From Mucilaginibacter sp. OK268 (GTDB lineage: Bacteria; Bacteroidota; Bacteroidia; Sphingobacteriales; Sphingobacteriaceae): a stretch of DNA of 64,000 bases. The first letter of the stretch is position 1. The number at the start of each line of letters is the position of its first letter. Below are positions 27,245-36,090 of this stretch, one piece after another. The stretch lies in assembly GCF_900103125.1 (NCBI RefSeq), contig NZ_FNJV01000002.1:248001-312000 (forward strand). The letters run 5' to 3'. Both the position numbers and the translations under genes were made by a program. Under the pieces are notes generated by a model that was given only the letters and a program-made list of their open reading frames with translations, made no database searches and was not told the origin of the DNA.

Positions 27245-27565
27245 TTGGTGTTAAATAAACAATAATAAGTAATTTTTTTCTTTACATTATCAAATTGTAA
27301 ATTCTTATCAAAGAAATTTACAAACAATCACTTTGTTTCTCGCGGTTATAAACATAAATCAAGTATCTTGTATGATCCTGAAAAACTATCCTATTTTCGT
27401 CACTTAATGCTAACCTTTCCAGATTCGGAAAGATTAGCATTGGTCAGTTAGAATTTCATTTGATAACCTGATAAATGTTGGATTATTGTTCGCCAGACAG
27501 AAGGTTATACCAGGCGCTTCTCAATAAAACCGACAACAGGGTTGCTCTGCACATTTTAGTCTCCA
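27245..27565. other. Gene-free stretch between sigma factor and glycoside hydrolase
   Basis: No gene is seen. It should contain the promoter of the sigma gene at 27244 (right side of that gene) and the end of the glycan operon. At 27406-27441, AATGCTAACCTTTCC pairs with GGAAAGATTAGCATT (one mismatch); it may end transcription of the hydrolase operon although a clear T-run is missing. Confidence 0.5.
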
Positions 27566-29296
27566 TTATTTTTTACCGTCAGCAACAATAAACACGACGG
27601 ACCTAGGCGGTGCTGAAATTTTAATGCCGTTTTGCAAAGTTGATGAATTAGCGGCGAGCTTTGAATAATTTGATGGTCCGCCGGCAGCCCCATCTGGTCC
27701 GTTACCATTAACGTACACTTTTCGCGAGAATTCCCCATTATCACTTCCGCCGGTAAACGTATAATAATAGAAGCGGTTACCGACCGCAAAGTTTTTTATA
27801 TTAACATTTACCGTTTGCGTTGAGACACCCTTATTGACAATAACCACTCCCGCTTCGCCCGAACCGAAGGATGACGCATAGCTCAGTATATCCGCGCTAT
27901 TTCGAACAGATGAGCTCACCATCCTGTCACCAAAATATTTCTGGAAATAATACATGTAATAAAATGAGGGCCTAGGTGTCCACTTGCTGATGCCATCAGG
28001 TTCGTCGCCCTGGCTAAACATACCCTGATCATCGCCATTGGCCCATCCGTTTGCCAGATCCCATCTACTGGCCATACCAAACTGATTTTTTAGCAATTCG
28101 CCTAAAACCATGGTGGCATGTATACCAGCAATATTGGATACCATTTGTTTGGAACCGGTGGCAAACAGATTCCACTCGGTAAGTGCAATTGGTTTTAAAG
28201 ACACCCCTCCTTGTGTCGTGGTGGTCTTCATCCAATCCATAATGGCTTTTGATTCGGTTACCGGTGTATTCAGGATAGTTGCCGCAGTTTCATTGTCAGA
28301 TCCGGTAAAATAATCGTGCACAATATAGAAATCGGCATAATCACCAGCCGAAGCAAACAAACCTGAATTCCATGTTTTATCAACAGCGTTCCATGAATTA
28401 ACAGGATCTGTTTGAACCAGTTGCGCCCCAATTTTAATTTGAGCATTCACTTCTGCTGCAGCTTTACGCATAGAGTCGGCAAATACTTTAAAATGTGAAC
28501 CGTATACTGCACCGCTAATGGTCTGGGGCTGACCATCTCGATTTTTAGAAACATCAATTTTCCACCCGGCCTGCCATGGCCCGTTGCTTTCGTTGCCAAT
28601 TTCCCAATATTTGGTGCGTCCTTTATCATAACGTACCCAGTTAGCTGCCAGGTGCGCAGCAACCTGATCAGGGTGGGTACTTGTGCCATAGCGAGCATAG
28701 CTATAGTTGACCGTAATGATACCGGTGCTGTTTGTTTGCTGTAGAGCACTGTAATAATTATCTAATGACAATGTCCAGCCGGCTGTGTTATTACCTAACC
28801 AATAGGTAGCGGCAACAGCATTCCCGTTTGAATCATATAAATTCGCCGGTACATCAGCCGGTATTTTTCCATCCCAGAAGAAAACACTGCTTATGTTACC
28901 CCCAGGAAAACGAAGAATATTTGGTGACAGGGCTTTGATATTATTCATTAAAACGGGTTCCGTTACAATCTGGGTCATGTAAGGGTTGGTATTATTACCA
29001 AAAAGATACTTAGGCACCTTGGTTATGACAGCACTATAGTCCACATTTACCGTTACCGTAGCAGCAACGGTCGGCTGAGCTACGTTGGTATAGGTTGGGA
29101 CCATAAACGTTTTAGATTCCCAATCATCCAGGAAAAAACCTGTGGATTTAGCAATTGCCGGATCCGTTTGCGGGTTTATTTTCACAGTACTTGTATCCGT
29201 TTTAACAGGTGTTATGTCGGTTTTACTATTATTCTTGCAAGCCATTAAGGCAAGCAAACAAAAAGAGTAGTATTTAATAGAAGACATCAATAGCAT
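27566..29296 (-). CDS. Clan GH-A glycoside hydrolase lipoprotein (GH51/GH39/GH79-like)
   Basis: 576 residues with a lipoprotein signal (MLLMSSIKYYSFCLLALMAC; the fourth codon, ATG 29287, is an alternative start). A short linker precedes a catalytic barrel from about residue 85. Visible clan GH-A marks: ILRFPGGNIS (about 127), YWEIGNESNGPW with the Asn-Glu acid/base near residue 237, and IALTEWN with the nucleophile Glu near 373. The last 110 residues form a beta-sandwich (VVIVNKGVSTQTVNVNI). Families with RFPGGN plus GNE include arabinofuranosidase-like and glucuronidase-like enzymes, but the exact family is not assigned. It is the last gene of a SusC-SusD-glycan-binding-protein operon, so it probably cleaves the captured polysaccharide at the cell surface. 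Confidence 0.75.
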   Translation of the reverse strand: MLLMSSIKYYSFCLLALMACKNNSKTDITPVKTDTSTVKINPQTDPAIAKSTGFFLDDWESKTFMVPTYTNVAQPTVAATVTVNVDYSAVITKVPKYLFGNNTNPYMTQIVTEPVLMNNIKALSPNILRFPGGNISSVFFWDGKIPADVPANLYDSNGNAVAATYWLGNNTAGWTLSLDNYYSALQQTNSTGIITVNYSYARYGTSTHPDQVAAHLAANWVRYDKGRTKYWEIGNESNGPWQAGWKIDVSKNRDGQPQTISGAVYGSHFKVFADSMRKAAAEVNAQIKIGAQLVQTDPVNSWNAVDKTWNSGLFASAGDYADFYIVHDYFTGSDNETAATILNTPVTESKAIMDWMKTTTTQGGVSLKPIALTEWNLFATGSKQMVSNIAGIHATMVLGELLKNQFGMASRWDLANGWANGDDQGMFSQGDEPDGISKWTPRPSFYYMYYFQKYFGDRMVSSSVRNSADILSYASSFGSGEAGVVIVNKGVSTQTVNVNIKNFAVGNRFYYYTFTGGSDNGEFSRKVYVNGNGPDGAAGGPSNYSKLAANSSTLQNGIKISAPPRSVVFIVADGKK

Positions 29297-29437
29297 AAAT
29301 TTATTTTATGATTAAATTTTAATCATCCAAAAAGGGGCTTCGCCCTTCTTATCAAGATTTATAAAGGGAATATCTCGAGTAAAAAATACCCGCTTCCACG
29401 CTCGGCGGTCGCGGGCACTATCAACTAAAACACTCTT

Positions 29438-30640
29438 TTATTTAATTTTTACAATGCGGAAATCATCAAATCCCATGTTTACATTTTGGGTAATACCGCT
29501 GCCATTATTAATATAAAACAGCTGTATAGGCTGCCCTTTAATATCGCCATATGTCGAAATACCGGGGAACGAGCTTAATGGAATTGATATGGTTTGCCAA
29601 CCCGTTGTAGTGAATGTAACCCGGGTTGAGCCATTGATCAACCATGGGCTCCAAGCATATGTATGGCTATAATTAACCTCAAAGTCTATTTCACCTGAGC
29701 TCATGCCAAGAGGCACATTAACCTCAAATTTAACAGCCAGGTTGGCTGCAGGTTCACTGCTGCTGAAGGTTGAGGGATAAGCTAACTGGCTTCCGTCCGT
29801 TGGTGTTGCCAGGTCACCAACATAATAAGTTCCGGCGGTAATACCCTGGGCATTCCAATATAAAAACTTATTCCTGCTTGCTTTTATGGCTGGGCTGGAA
29901 ACAGAAGACACTACAACCGGCAGTGCACTCCATGGTGTAAAGCCATTCTTATCATCAAAGTTTAAAAACACATCAGCGTTATCATTTAATACAGCATCGG
30001 TAACCGATGTTGATGTACCGTATTTGGTAACTACCACAATCTGCCCCAAAGCGGTAACACCTGCCGGAACAGTGACCGTTGCTGATGACCCGGCGGCATT
30101 ACCGGCAAAAGTAGTAGCGGCTATATTTCCGGGGAAAGTAATGCCGGTTATCGCAAATAAACCTGTTCCATTGAGGGTAATTACATCGCCCTCATTAGGC
30201 ATCTCGTTAGAGATGGAGGTAATATGAGGTGATGGCGCGGTGATCGGAAACTTATAGGTTACCGTACCGGTAGCCGTGGTTACCACTATGGTATTAAGCT
30301 GGTCGTTAGTAACCGTAGCAAATGGTATAGTGGCGGGTATGACCACCGGAAAATTGACATCAGATCCTAAAGAGGTGTTAATGGTAGCCTTGGTCCCATC
30401 AAAATATACGGCCGTTATACCGGTTAAATGACTGCCCTGCAAAACTACATAATCGCCAGGATTAGCTTTGGTCAACACACTGTCACCCGGAGATGCTTTG
30501 TAGGCTTTTAGCCCGGTAATGACGGGATTACCTGAACCTTTAGTGGTACCATCCTTTTTACAGGATGACCACATAAACACCATACCGGCTAAAACCAGCA
30601 TCATTATAATGTTTATTGTATTTAGTAAGATCTTTTTCAT
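29438..30640 (-). CDS. Surface glycan-binding lipoprotein (SGBP-B-like) with IPT/TIG domains
   Basis: From ATG 30640 the protein has 400 residues with a lipoprotein signal (lipobox WSSC, then KKDGTTKG). Two Ig-like IPT/TIG repeats follow (about 38-135, PGDYVVLQGSHLTGITAVYFDG; about 137-215, NEGDVITLNGTGLFAITGITF). The C-terminal half (about 220-400) has the galactose-binding-like fold seen in surface glycan-binding protein B (FLNFDDKNGFTPW, aromatic SHTYAWSPW, ending GFDDFRIVKIK). Such proteins capture polysaccharide at the surface beside SusD. Its place directly after SusD is the usual one for this class. Confidence 0.85.
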   Translation of the reverse strand: MKKILLNTINIIMMLVLAGMVFMWSSCKKDGTTKGSGNPVITGLKAYKASPGDSVLTKANPGDYVVLQGSHLTGITAVYFDGTKATINTSLGSDVNFPVVIPATIPFATVTNDQLNTIVVTTATGTVTYKFPITAPSPHITSISNEMPNEGDVITLNGTGLFAITGITFPGNIAATTFAGNAAGSSATVTVPAGVTALGQIVVVTKYGTSTSVTDAVLNDNADVFLNFDDKNGFTPWSALPVVVSSVSSPAIKASRNKFLYWNAQGITAGTYYVGDLATPTDGSQLAYPSTFSSSEPAANLAVKFEVNVPLGMSSGEIDFEVNYSHTYAWSPWLINGSTRVTFTTTGWQTISIPLSSFPGISTYGDIKGQPIQLFYINNGSGITQNVNMGFDDFRIVKIK

Positions 30641-30697
30641 CTCAAAAACTTTAAATTGTTTCATATGCCGTTTTCAGTTTTTCTACCTGTCTGATAA

Positions 30698-32269
30698 TTA
30701 ATAATAAGGTACAGGGGCCTGGGTTAATAACGGATCTGCAGTAACCTCTACTGCCGGATAAGGCAGGGTATAATATGCGGGGGTAACCTGGGTAATTGCC
30801 GGTTCAGTTGCAGTACCCGCTGTATAAGTAAATGCATTGCGATGCTGTGCTTTTATAAAAGCATCGGCCTTTGCCGGGTTATAATCATGCAGCCTCTTCA
30901 GGTCAAACCAAAACTGGTATTCTAATGCCAGTTCAATTCTCCGTTCTTTAAATACATCATCAAAGGTTAACGAAGTTGCGGTGGCCAAACCGGCTCTTGT
31001 GCGTATCAAATTAAAGTAGTTTAGGGCCGTAGCATCACTTGTGCTTGCGCTGGTACCCAAAGCGGCTTCAATGTATACCAGATACACATCTGCCAGCCTC
31101 AACAAATAATTGGGCAAATCACCATGCATGAGGGTTATATTATCTCCCCGGTTTGCGAGTGGGCCGCCAATAACATACTTCTTGATATAGGCACCAGTTG
31201 CATCGGTCATGCTATAGCCATTAGGGTTTTGGGTGGTTATTAGCTCCGGGTAAATATCCCCGTTCAGCATAAAAGTAGCTTTGCGACGTTTATCAGCTAA
31301 ATCGTAATCATCAAACATATCTTTGCTTATCCGCAGGCCATCCCATCCCCCGCCGCCCACACCATCGATGTTCGGGTCACCTTCAATAGCTGTTTGCCTG
31401 AAATCGTTAGTTGTCCAATCGGCGCCCGCTGCTACGGTAAATTGCAAGCCAAACAGCATTTCGGAATTGTTTTTATTGAGGGTTAAAAATGCATTGTAAT
31501 AATCAGGAAAAAGCGAAAGACCGCTATTATTGATCACATCAGCAGCGTAGTATTTGGCGCTGTCCAGATCAGCCTGAACACGCGTGCCGGTAATTCCTGC
31601 TTTTGTTAAAAAAACTTTGGCTAATAAACCTTTGGCCGACCATTTGGTAACCCGGCCCGGATCATCAGTTGCAGGAAGGTTTGATGCCGCATAGTGGAGG
31701 TCATTGATAATAAATTTATAAATATCACTCTGAATATTACGGTGCAATAAGGGATTAGTTACCAGCTTATCGCTACTTTCAACAATAGGCACCGGCCCCC
31801 ATAATTGTACCAGGTAAAAATAAGCTATGGCACGCATAAACCGGGCTTCGCCAATCGCTGCAGTCCTGGCAGATCCTAGTGATGCCGGACTAAAATTGGT
31901 AACATTATTTATGGTTGTATTGGATTGCGCAACCACATTGTATAACGACGACCAACCATAGCTTAACCCGCCATAACCATTGGCGATGGTAAAGTTTGAA
32001 AACTGTGAAGCATTGGTGTTATAAGGATTACTAACCGTATTCCCCGACATAATATCTCCAACATATACTATAAACGGATAATTAAAGTCGAACCAGGGCT
32101 TGGTATACAAACCGGCTGTGGCAGCTCTGAGTTCGGCATTGGTTTGATAGTAAGTATTAGCAACCAGCTTATCTGTTGGGATCCCTTTATTCAGAAAGTC
32201 TTTTTTGCAGCCATTTAGACTAAACACTGCAAGCAAAGAAAAGACCAGTATTTTATTAACGTGTTTCAT
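30698..32269 (-). CDS. SusD/RagB-family glycan-binding outer-membrane lipoprotein
   Basis: Starting at ATG 32269 the protein has 523 residues with a lipoprotein signal (MKHVNKILVFSLLAVFSLNG, then Cys). A longer frame to 32353 would overlap the SusC gene and lacks a signal sequence. SusD marks: DFLNKGIPTDKLVANTYYQ near the N-terminus, IGEARFMRAIAYFYLVQLWGPVPI, KWSAKGLLAKVFLTKAG, and the C-terminal FKERRIELALEYQFWFDLKRL. It binds glycan and acts as the lid of the partner SusC. The gap to SusC is only 22 bases. Confidence 0.93.
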   Translation of the reverse strand: MKHVNKILVFSLLAVFSLNGCKKDFLNKGIPTDKLVANTYYQTNAELRAATAGLYTKPWFDFNYPFIVYVGDIMSGNTVSNPYNTNASQFSNFTIANGYGGLSYGWSSLYNVVAQSNTTINNVTNFSPASLGSARTAAIGEARFMRAIAYFYLVQLWGPVPIVESSDKLVTNPLLHRNIQSDIYKFIINDLHYAASNLPATDDPGRVTKWSAKGLLAKVFLTKAGITGTRVQADLDSAKYYAADVINNSGLSLFPDYYNAFLTLNKNNSEMLFGLQFTVAAGADWTTNDFRQTAIEGDPNIDGVGGGGWDGLRISKDMFDDYDLADKRRKATFMLNGDIYPELITTQNPNGYSMTDATGAYIKKYVIGGPLANRGDNITLMHGDLPNYLLRLADVYLVYIEAALGTSASTSDATALNYFNLIRTRAGLATATSLTFDDVFKERRIELALEYQFWFDLKRLHDYNPAKADAFIKAQHRNAFTYTAGTATEPAITQVTPAYYTLPYPAVEVTADPLLTQAPVPYY

Positions 32270-32291
32270 GTTTTTTCTTTTTAAATGATGA

Positions 32292-35200
32292 TTAGAGGCC
32301 CACATTAAATCCGAATGTATAAATACGCGGGGTTGGGTATCTGCCCCAATCAATACCTGATGTTAATGCATTGGTACCCTGACCTGACTGATTTGGAACG
32401 TTAGTACCTATTTCGGGGTCGTATCCGGTGTATTTGCTTATGGTAAACAGGTTTTGGATATTACTGTAAACCCGTAGCGAGTGCACGTGCAGCTTAGCCA
32501 CTATACTTGTTGGTAAATTGTAACCTATAGCTAAGTTTTTAAGGCGCAGGTAAGAGCCATCCTCAATAAAACGCGAAGAAATACGATAATTCTGATCAGG
32601 ATCACCAGATACTCTGAATCCTGGTACCGATGTGCCCGGATTGGTAACAGATACATTATTTACATCTGTTTTTGACCCCGTAGGGTCAATTAAAGCAACC
32701 TGGGCATAATTGGTCAAACTGGAGAAATAACCGGTTGTACCGCTATTAGGATCTTCGTGCAAAACCTTATTGTAGTTTAATATTTTGTTACCGTAACTGC
32801 CTGTAAAAAATATAGTCATATCAAACCCTTTAAAGCTGAATGAGTTATTGATACCGTAAGTAAATTTGGGTAACGGAGAGCCCAAATTGGTCATATCATT
32901 GGCATCAATTACACCGTCTTTGTTTAAATCTTTATACTTGGTGTCACCAACCCAGATCCCCTGCGTATAATCAATAATTGAACCCGCGGGCAAAGCCGAT
33001 GATTTTAAATCAGCAGCATTTTTAAAAACACCTTGGGCTACATAACCATAAAAATCGCCAATGGAACTACCTACAGCGGTTCTGCTGACTATAACACTTG
33101 CGTTATTGATTTTACCATACAATGCACCGTTGGCGTTATTGAGTGATAATATTTTATTCCTGTTTAAAGAAAAGGTCAGGGTTGTATTCCATGAAAATGC
33201 GTTGTTTTGTATATTCCGTGTATTTAAGGTAAACTCAAATCCTTTATTCTGGATAGATCCTATATTACCCCATGGCGCGCTTAAACTGCCTGCTCCATTT
33301 GTACCGGCATAGCCCGGCAATGGGATTTGAAGCAACAGGTTATTGGTTTTGCGATTATAAACGTCGGCAGTTAGTTGTATACGGTTTTTCAGGAAGCTGA
33401 TATCAAGCCCGGCATCTAAACTTTTAGAGGTTTCCCACTGTACATTTGGGTTAGCTATATTTAATACCAAAGCACCCTGCCCTAGCCCCACAGTGCCCGT
33501 AGCTATGGATGAACCATAGGTATAAGCCGGTAAGTTGGCATTATTGGTAAGCCCGTAACTTAGCCTGAGTTTGAGCTGATCAATGGCTTTAACTCCTTTC
33601 AAAAAGTTTTCTTTTTCAGCATTCCATGATCCGCCAAAGGCATAAGTACCCACCCATCGTTTCCCATCGGCAAAATTGGAGTTGCCATCTTTACGGTAAG
33701 TGGCAGTAAGATTATATTTATACAGGTAGCCCGCGGTTACCCTTGCCAGGTACGATTCGTTTGAGTAGTTGTTTGATCCGCCTGAGTTTGATGCCGTCGC
33801 TGCATTGCCCAAGCTCAGATCCTGCGGGTTGTTGGCAAAAAAACCAGTACGGCCACCGCTTAAATAGGTATATGTACCCGAGCTTGCCTCGTGTCCGGCG
33901 GTTGCATTAATACTGTAACTGGCTGCATAATGGTCATAACTAAAATAGTTACGTATGGTGAAGCTTTTGTTATTGGTTGCCGTAACTGCGGCGCTGTTAA
34001 CCGGGTTTAATATTCCGTTAATGGTAAACGTAGGATAAAACTGGTTAACATTGCCATAATCAAAATTACCGGTTGCTTCGTTATGTAATTTCAGATCTTT
34101 GGCAAAAATAATGTCCCCATAAAAATTACCATAAGCCTGCGAACGCTGTACCTTGTTGGTGTTAATAGCAGCTGCAGCTATCGGATTAGGGTTATAAGTA
34201 TTGGCTACCGTTTGTCCCGGAGTCGAAATGGCCCCTATACTACCGTCGGGATTAACCGGGGCCACATTTGGCGGAAGATTAAGCGTGGCATTGATCAGAT
34301 CATAAACGCTGGCATTTACGTTTTCTTTAATACCCGAAAATGTTAAACTGGTTCCTATTTTTAGCCAATTGGTGGTTTTATTATCCAGATTAATCTTAAG
34401 CGCCGTCCTTTTAAAGTTGGAGCTTAAAACGGTACCATCCTGGGTTAAATAACTGCCACCAATGTAATAAGTTGTCCGGTCATCACCACCGCTCACAGAT
34501 AGATTGGCATTGTACATACCCGCGTTTTTAAATATAGCCCTTTGCCAGTCTGTACCTGTACCTAAATACTGGGGACTTACAAAGTCTGGATTGGGTGTAG
34601 CACCTGTAACGGCTGCCCTGGCATTTAAAAATGTAGCATATTGCTGTAAATTCATCATCGGCAAATATTTTGGCACCTGCTGAACACCATAATAATTATC
34701 AAAACTTATTTTGGGCGCCCCCGCTTTACCTCTTTTGGTGGTAATGATTACAACCCCATTGCTGCCTTGTGAGCCATAAATTGCAATAGCCGATGCATCT
34801 TTTAATACATCAATTGATGCAATATCATTGGGGTTGATGGTTGATAGCGGATTATCACGAGTACCGCTGTTACCCATATATACCCCTCCCGTTGATGAAG
34901 GTTGCCCCGGCGGAATAATAACCCCGTCAATAACATATAAGGGATCAACACCAGCATTGATGGAGCCCAAACCGCGCACCTGGATTGATACACCCGCGCC
35001 TGGCTGGCCTGAGTTTTGAATAACACTAACTCCCGCTACCCTCCCTTGCAAAGCTTGATCAAACGTGGTAGATACCGTTTTTTCGATATCGGAAGAAGAT
35101 ATAGAAGCAATAGCCCCGGTTAAGTCCTTGCGCCTTGCGGTACCATACCCAATTACAACAACTTCGTTTAGGGCGTTGGTCGTGTTTGTGAGCGATATGT

Positions 35201-35495
35201 TGATGGTATTGGCAGCTGTAACCGTAACCTCACTCGATTTGAAACCTGTAAACGAAAAAACAAGCACCTCGCCGGTTTTGGCATCTATACCATACATGCC
35301 GCTTGCATTTGAATTTGCAACGACTGCTGTTCCTTTAATTTTCACTGTTGCCCCCGGCAATGGCTGTGAATCATCAGCACTGGTTATTTTCCCAACAATA
35401 CGGTGGGTTTGTGCAAAGCTGGTAAAAGAAAAAAACAACATAATAACAAAGAGCCAGCAACGGGCCGTTGTTCCTCTTTTTGATTTTTTTCTCAT
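32292..35495 (-). CDS. SusC/RagA TonB-dependent receptor without STN domain
   Basis: 1,067 residues: signal peptide 1-28 (LFVIMLFFSFTSFAQ), CarboxypepD_reg-like domain about 32-108 (LPGATVKIKGTAVVANSNASG), plug from LNEVVVIGYGTARRKDLTG through LYVIDGVIIPP, then the barrel ending in TFGFNVGL. Lack of the STN domain fits control by the adjacent hybrid sensor rather than by a sigma/anti-sigma pair. It forms the outer-membrane channel for oligosaccharides with the SusD encoded next. Confidence 0.94.
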   Translation of the reverse strand: MRKKSKRGTTARCWLFVIMLFFSFTSFAQTHRIVGKITSADDSQPLPGATVKIKGTAVVANSNASGMYGIDAKTGEVLVFSFTGFKSSEVTVTAANTINISLTNTTNALNEVVVIGYGTARRKDLTGAIASISSSDIEKTVSTTFDQALQGRVAGVSVIQNSGQPGAGVSIQVRGLGSINAGVDPLYVIDGVIIPPGQPSSTGGVYMGNSGTRDNPLSTINPNDIASIDVLKDASAIAIYGSQGSNGVVIITTKRGKAGAPKISFDNYYGVQQVPKYLPMMNLQQYATFLNARAAVTGATPNPDFVSPQYLGTGTDWQRAIFKNAGMYNANLSVSGGDDRTTYYIGGSYLTQDGTVLSSNFKRTALKINLDNKTTNWLKIGTSLTFSGIKENVNASVYDLINATLNLPPNVAPVNPDGSIGAISTPGQTVANTYNPNPIAAAAINTNKVQRSQAYGNFYGDIIFAKDLKLHNEATGNFDYGNVNQFYPTFTINGILNPVNSAAVTATNNKSFTIRNYFSYDHYAASYSINATAGHEASSGTYTYLSGGRTGFFANNPQDLSLGNAATASNSGGSNNYSNESYLARVTAGYLYKYNLTATYRKDGNSNFADGKRWVGTYAFGGSWNAEKENFLKGVKAIDQLKLRLSYGLTNNANLPAYTYGSSIATGTVGLGQGALVLNIANPNVQWETSKSLDAGLDISFLKNRIQLTADVYNRKTNNLLLQIPLPGYAGTNGAGSLSAPWGNIGSIQNKGFEFTLNTRNIQNNAFSWNTTLTFSLNRNKILSLNNANGALYGKINNASVIVSRTAVGSSIGDFYGYVAQGVFKNAADLKSSALPAGSIIDYTQGIWVGDTKYKDLNKDGVIDANDMTNLGSPLPKFTYGINNSFSFKGFDMTIFFTGSYGNKILNYNKVLHEDPNSGTTGYFSSLTNYAQVALIDPTGSKTDVNNVSVTNPGTSVPGFRVSGDPDQNYRISSRFIEDGSYLRLKNLAIGYNLPTSIVAKLHVHSLRVYSNIQNLFTISKYTGYDPEIGTNVPNQSGQGTNALTSGIDWGRYPTPRIYTFGFNVGL

Positions 35496-35528
35496 GTTAA
35501 AATGAATTTAGGTTGGTAAATAATTGGT

Positions 35529-35768
35529 TCATAAAATTGGATTAGTGGTTAGCGCTTTAGTTTTAGCGGTAAAAAAAGAATTTTCAGGAGTGGCTGTAAT
35601 CCGGATGATTTTATCAGAAGTCACCTTCACTTGGAGCAGGGGGGTATCCTGCGTTGATTTCCACTGCAGGTTAACAATGATTCCCTCAGCCACTTTTTTA
35701 TATGTTTTGTGCATACGCATGAGTAAAAATAGTGGCAAAAAAAACTGTACAGGTACTAAGGAGTACAC
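35529..35768 (-). pseudogene. Truncated N-terminal fragment resembling a GH31 glycosidase
   Basis: A 79-residue open frame between the regulator and SusC, on the operon strand. After a hydrophobic start, residues 22-70 (YKKVAEGIIVNLQW, LLQVKVTSDKIIRITATPE) resemble the N-terminal beta domain of GH31 alpha-glucosidase/alpha-xylosidase proteins. The catalytic barrel (about 600 residues) is missing; the frame ends 33 bases before SusC. The likeliest reading is a deletion remnant of a GH31 gene. The family match is from memory of conserved patterns and has not been searched. Confidence 0.5.
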
Positions 35769-36090
35769 GTTTTAGCATAGTCAAATTAAATAGGTTATAA
35801 TATTAAAATTGGTTATAGCCGATGAGCTACTGCTTTAATACCTTCAGACGGCATTAAAAAATTCACTATTCGTCCTTTAATGAGGGTGAAGTTACGGGTA
35901 GCGCTGCAATCGATTGTTTATAAATAGGGGCACAAATGTTAACACGTATCAATTAGTTGATTTACAGATATTTAATACAAAACAAAAGCGATTTAACCCT
36001 ATGAGAGCGAAAAATACAGGTGGAGGTGGTTAACAAAATTGGCCTAAAAAAACCGAAATTCAAATGAATATTGCTTTATTCATACTCATT
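35769..36090. other. Gene-free stretch between regulator and SusC operon
   Basis: No gene is seen. It should hold the regulated promoter and hybrid-sensor binding site of the glycan operon. No clear direct repeat was recognised by eye. Confidence 0.5.

Noticed and set aside
32270..32353. Longer N-terminus of the third SusD protein overlapping SusC
   Set aside because: The extra 28 residues lack a signal sequence; ATG 32269 gives a proper lipoprotein signal.
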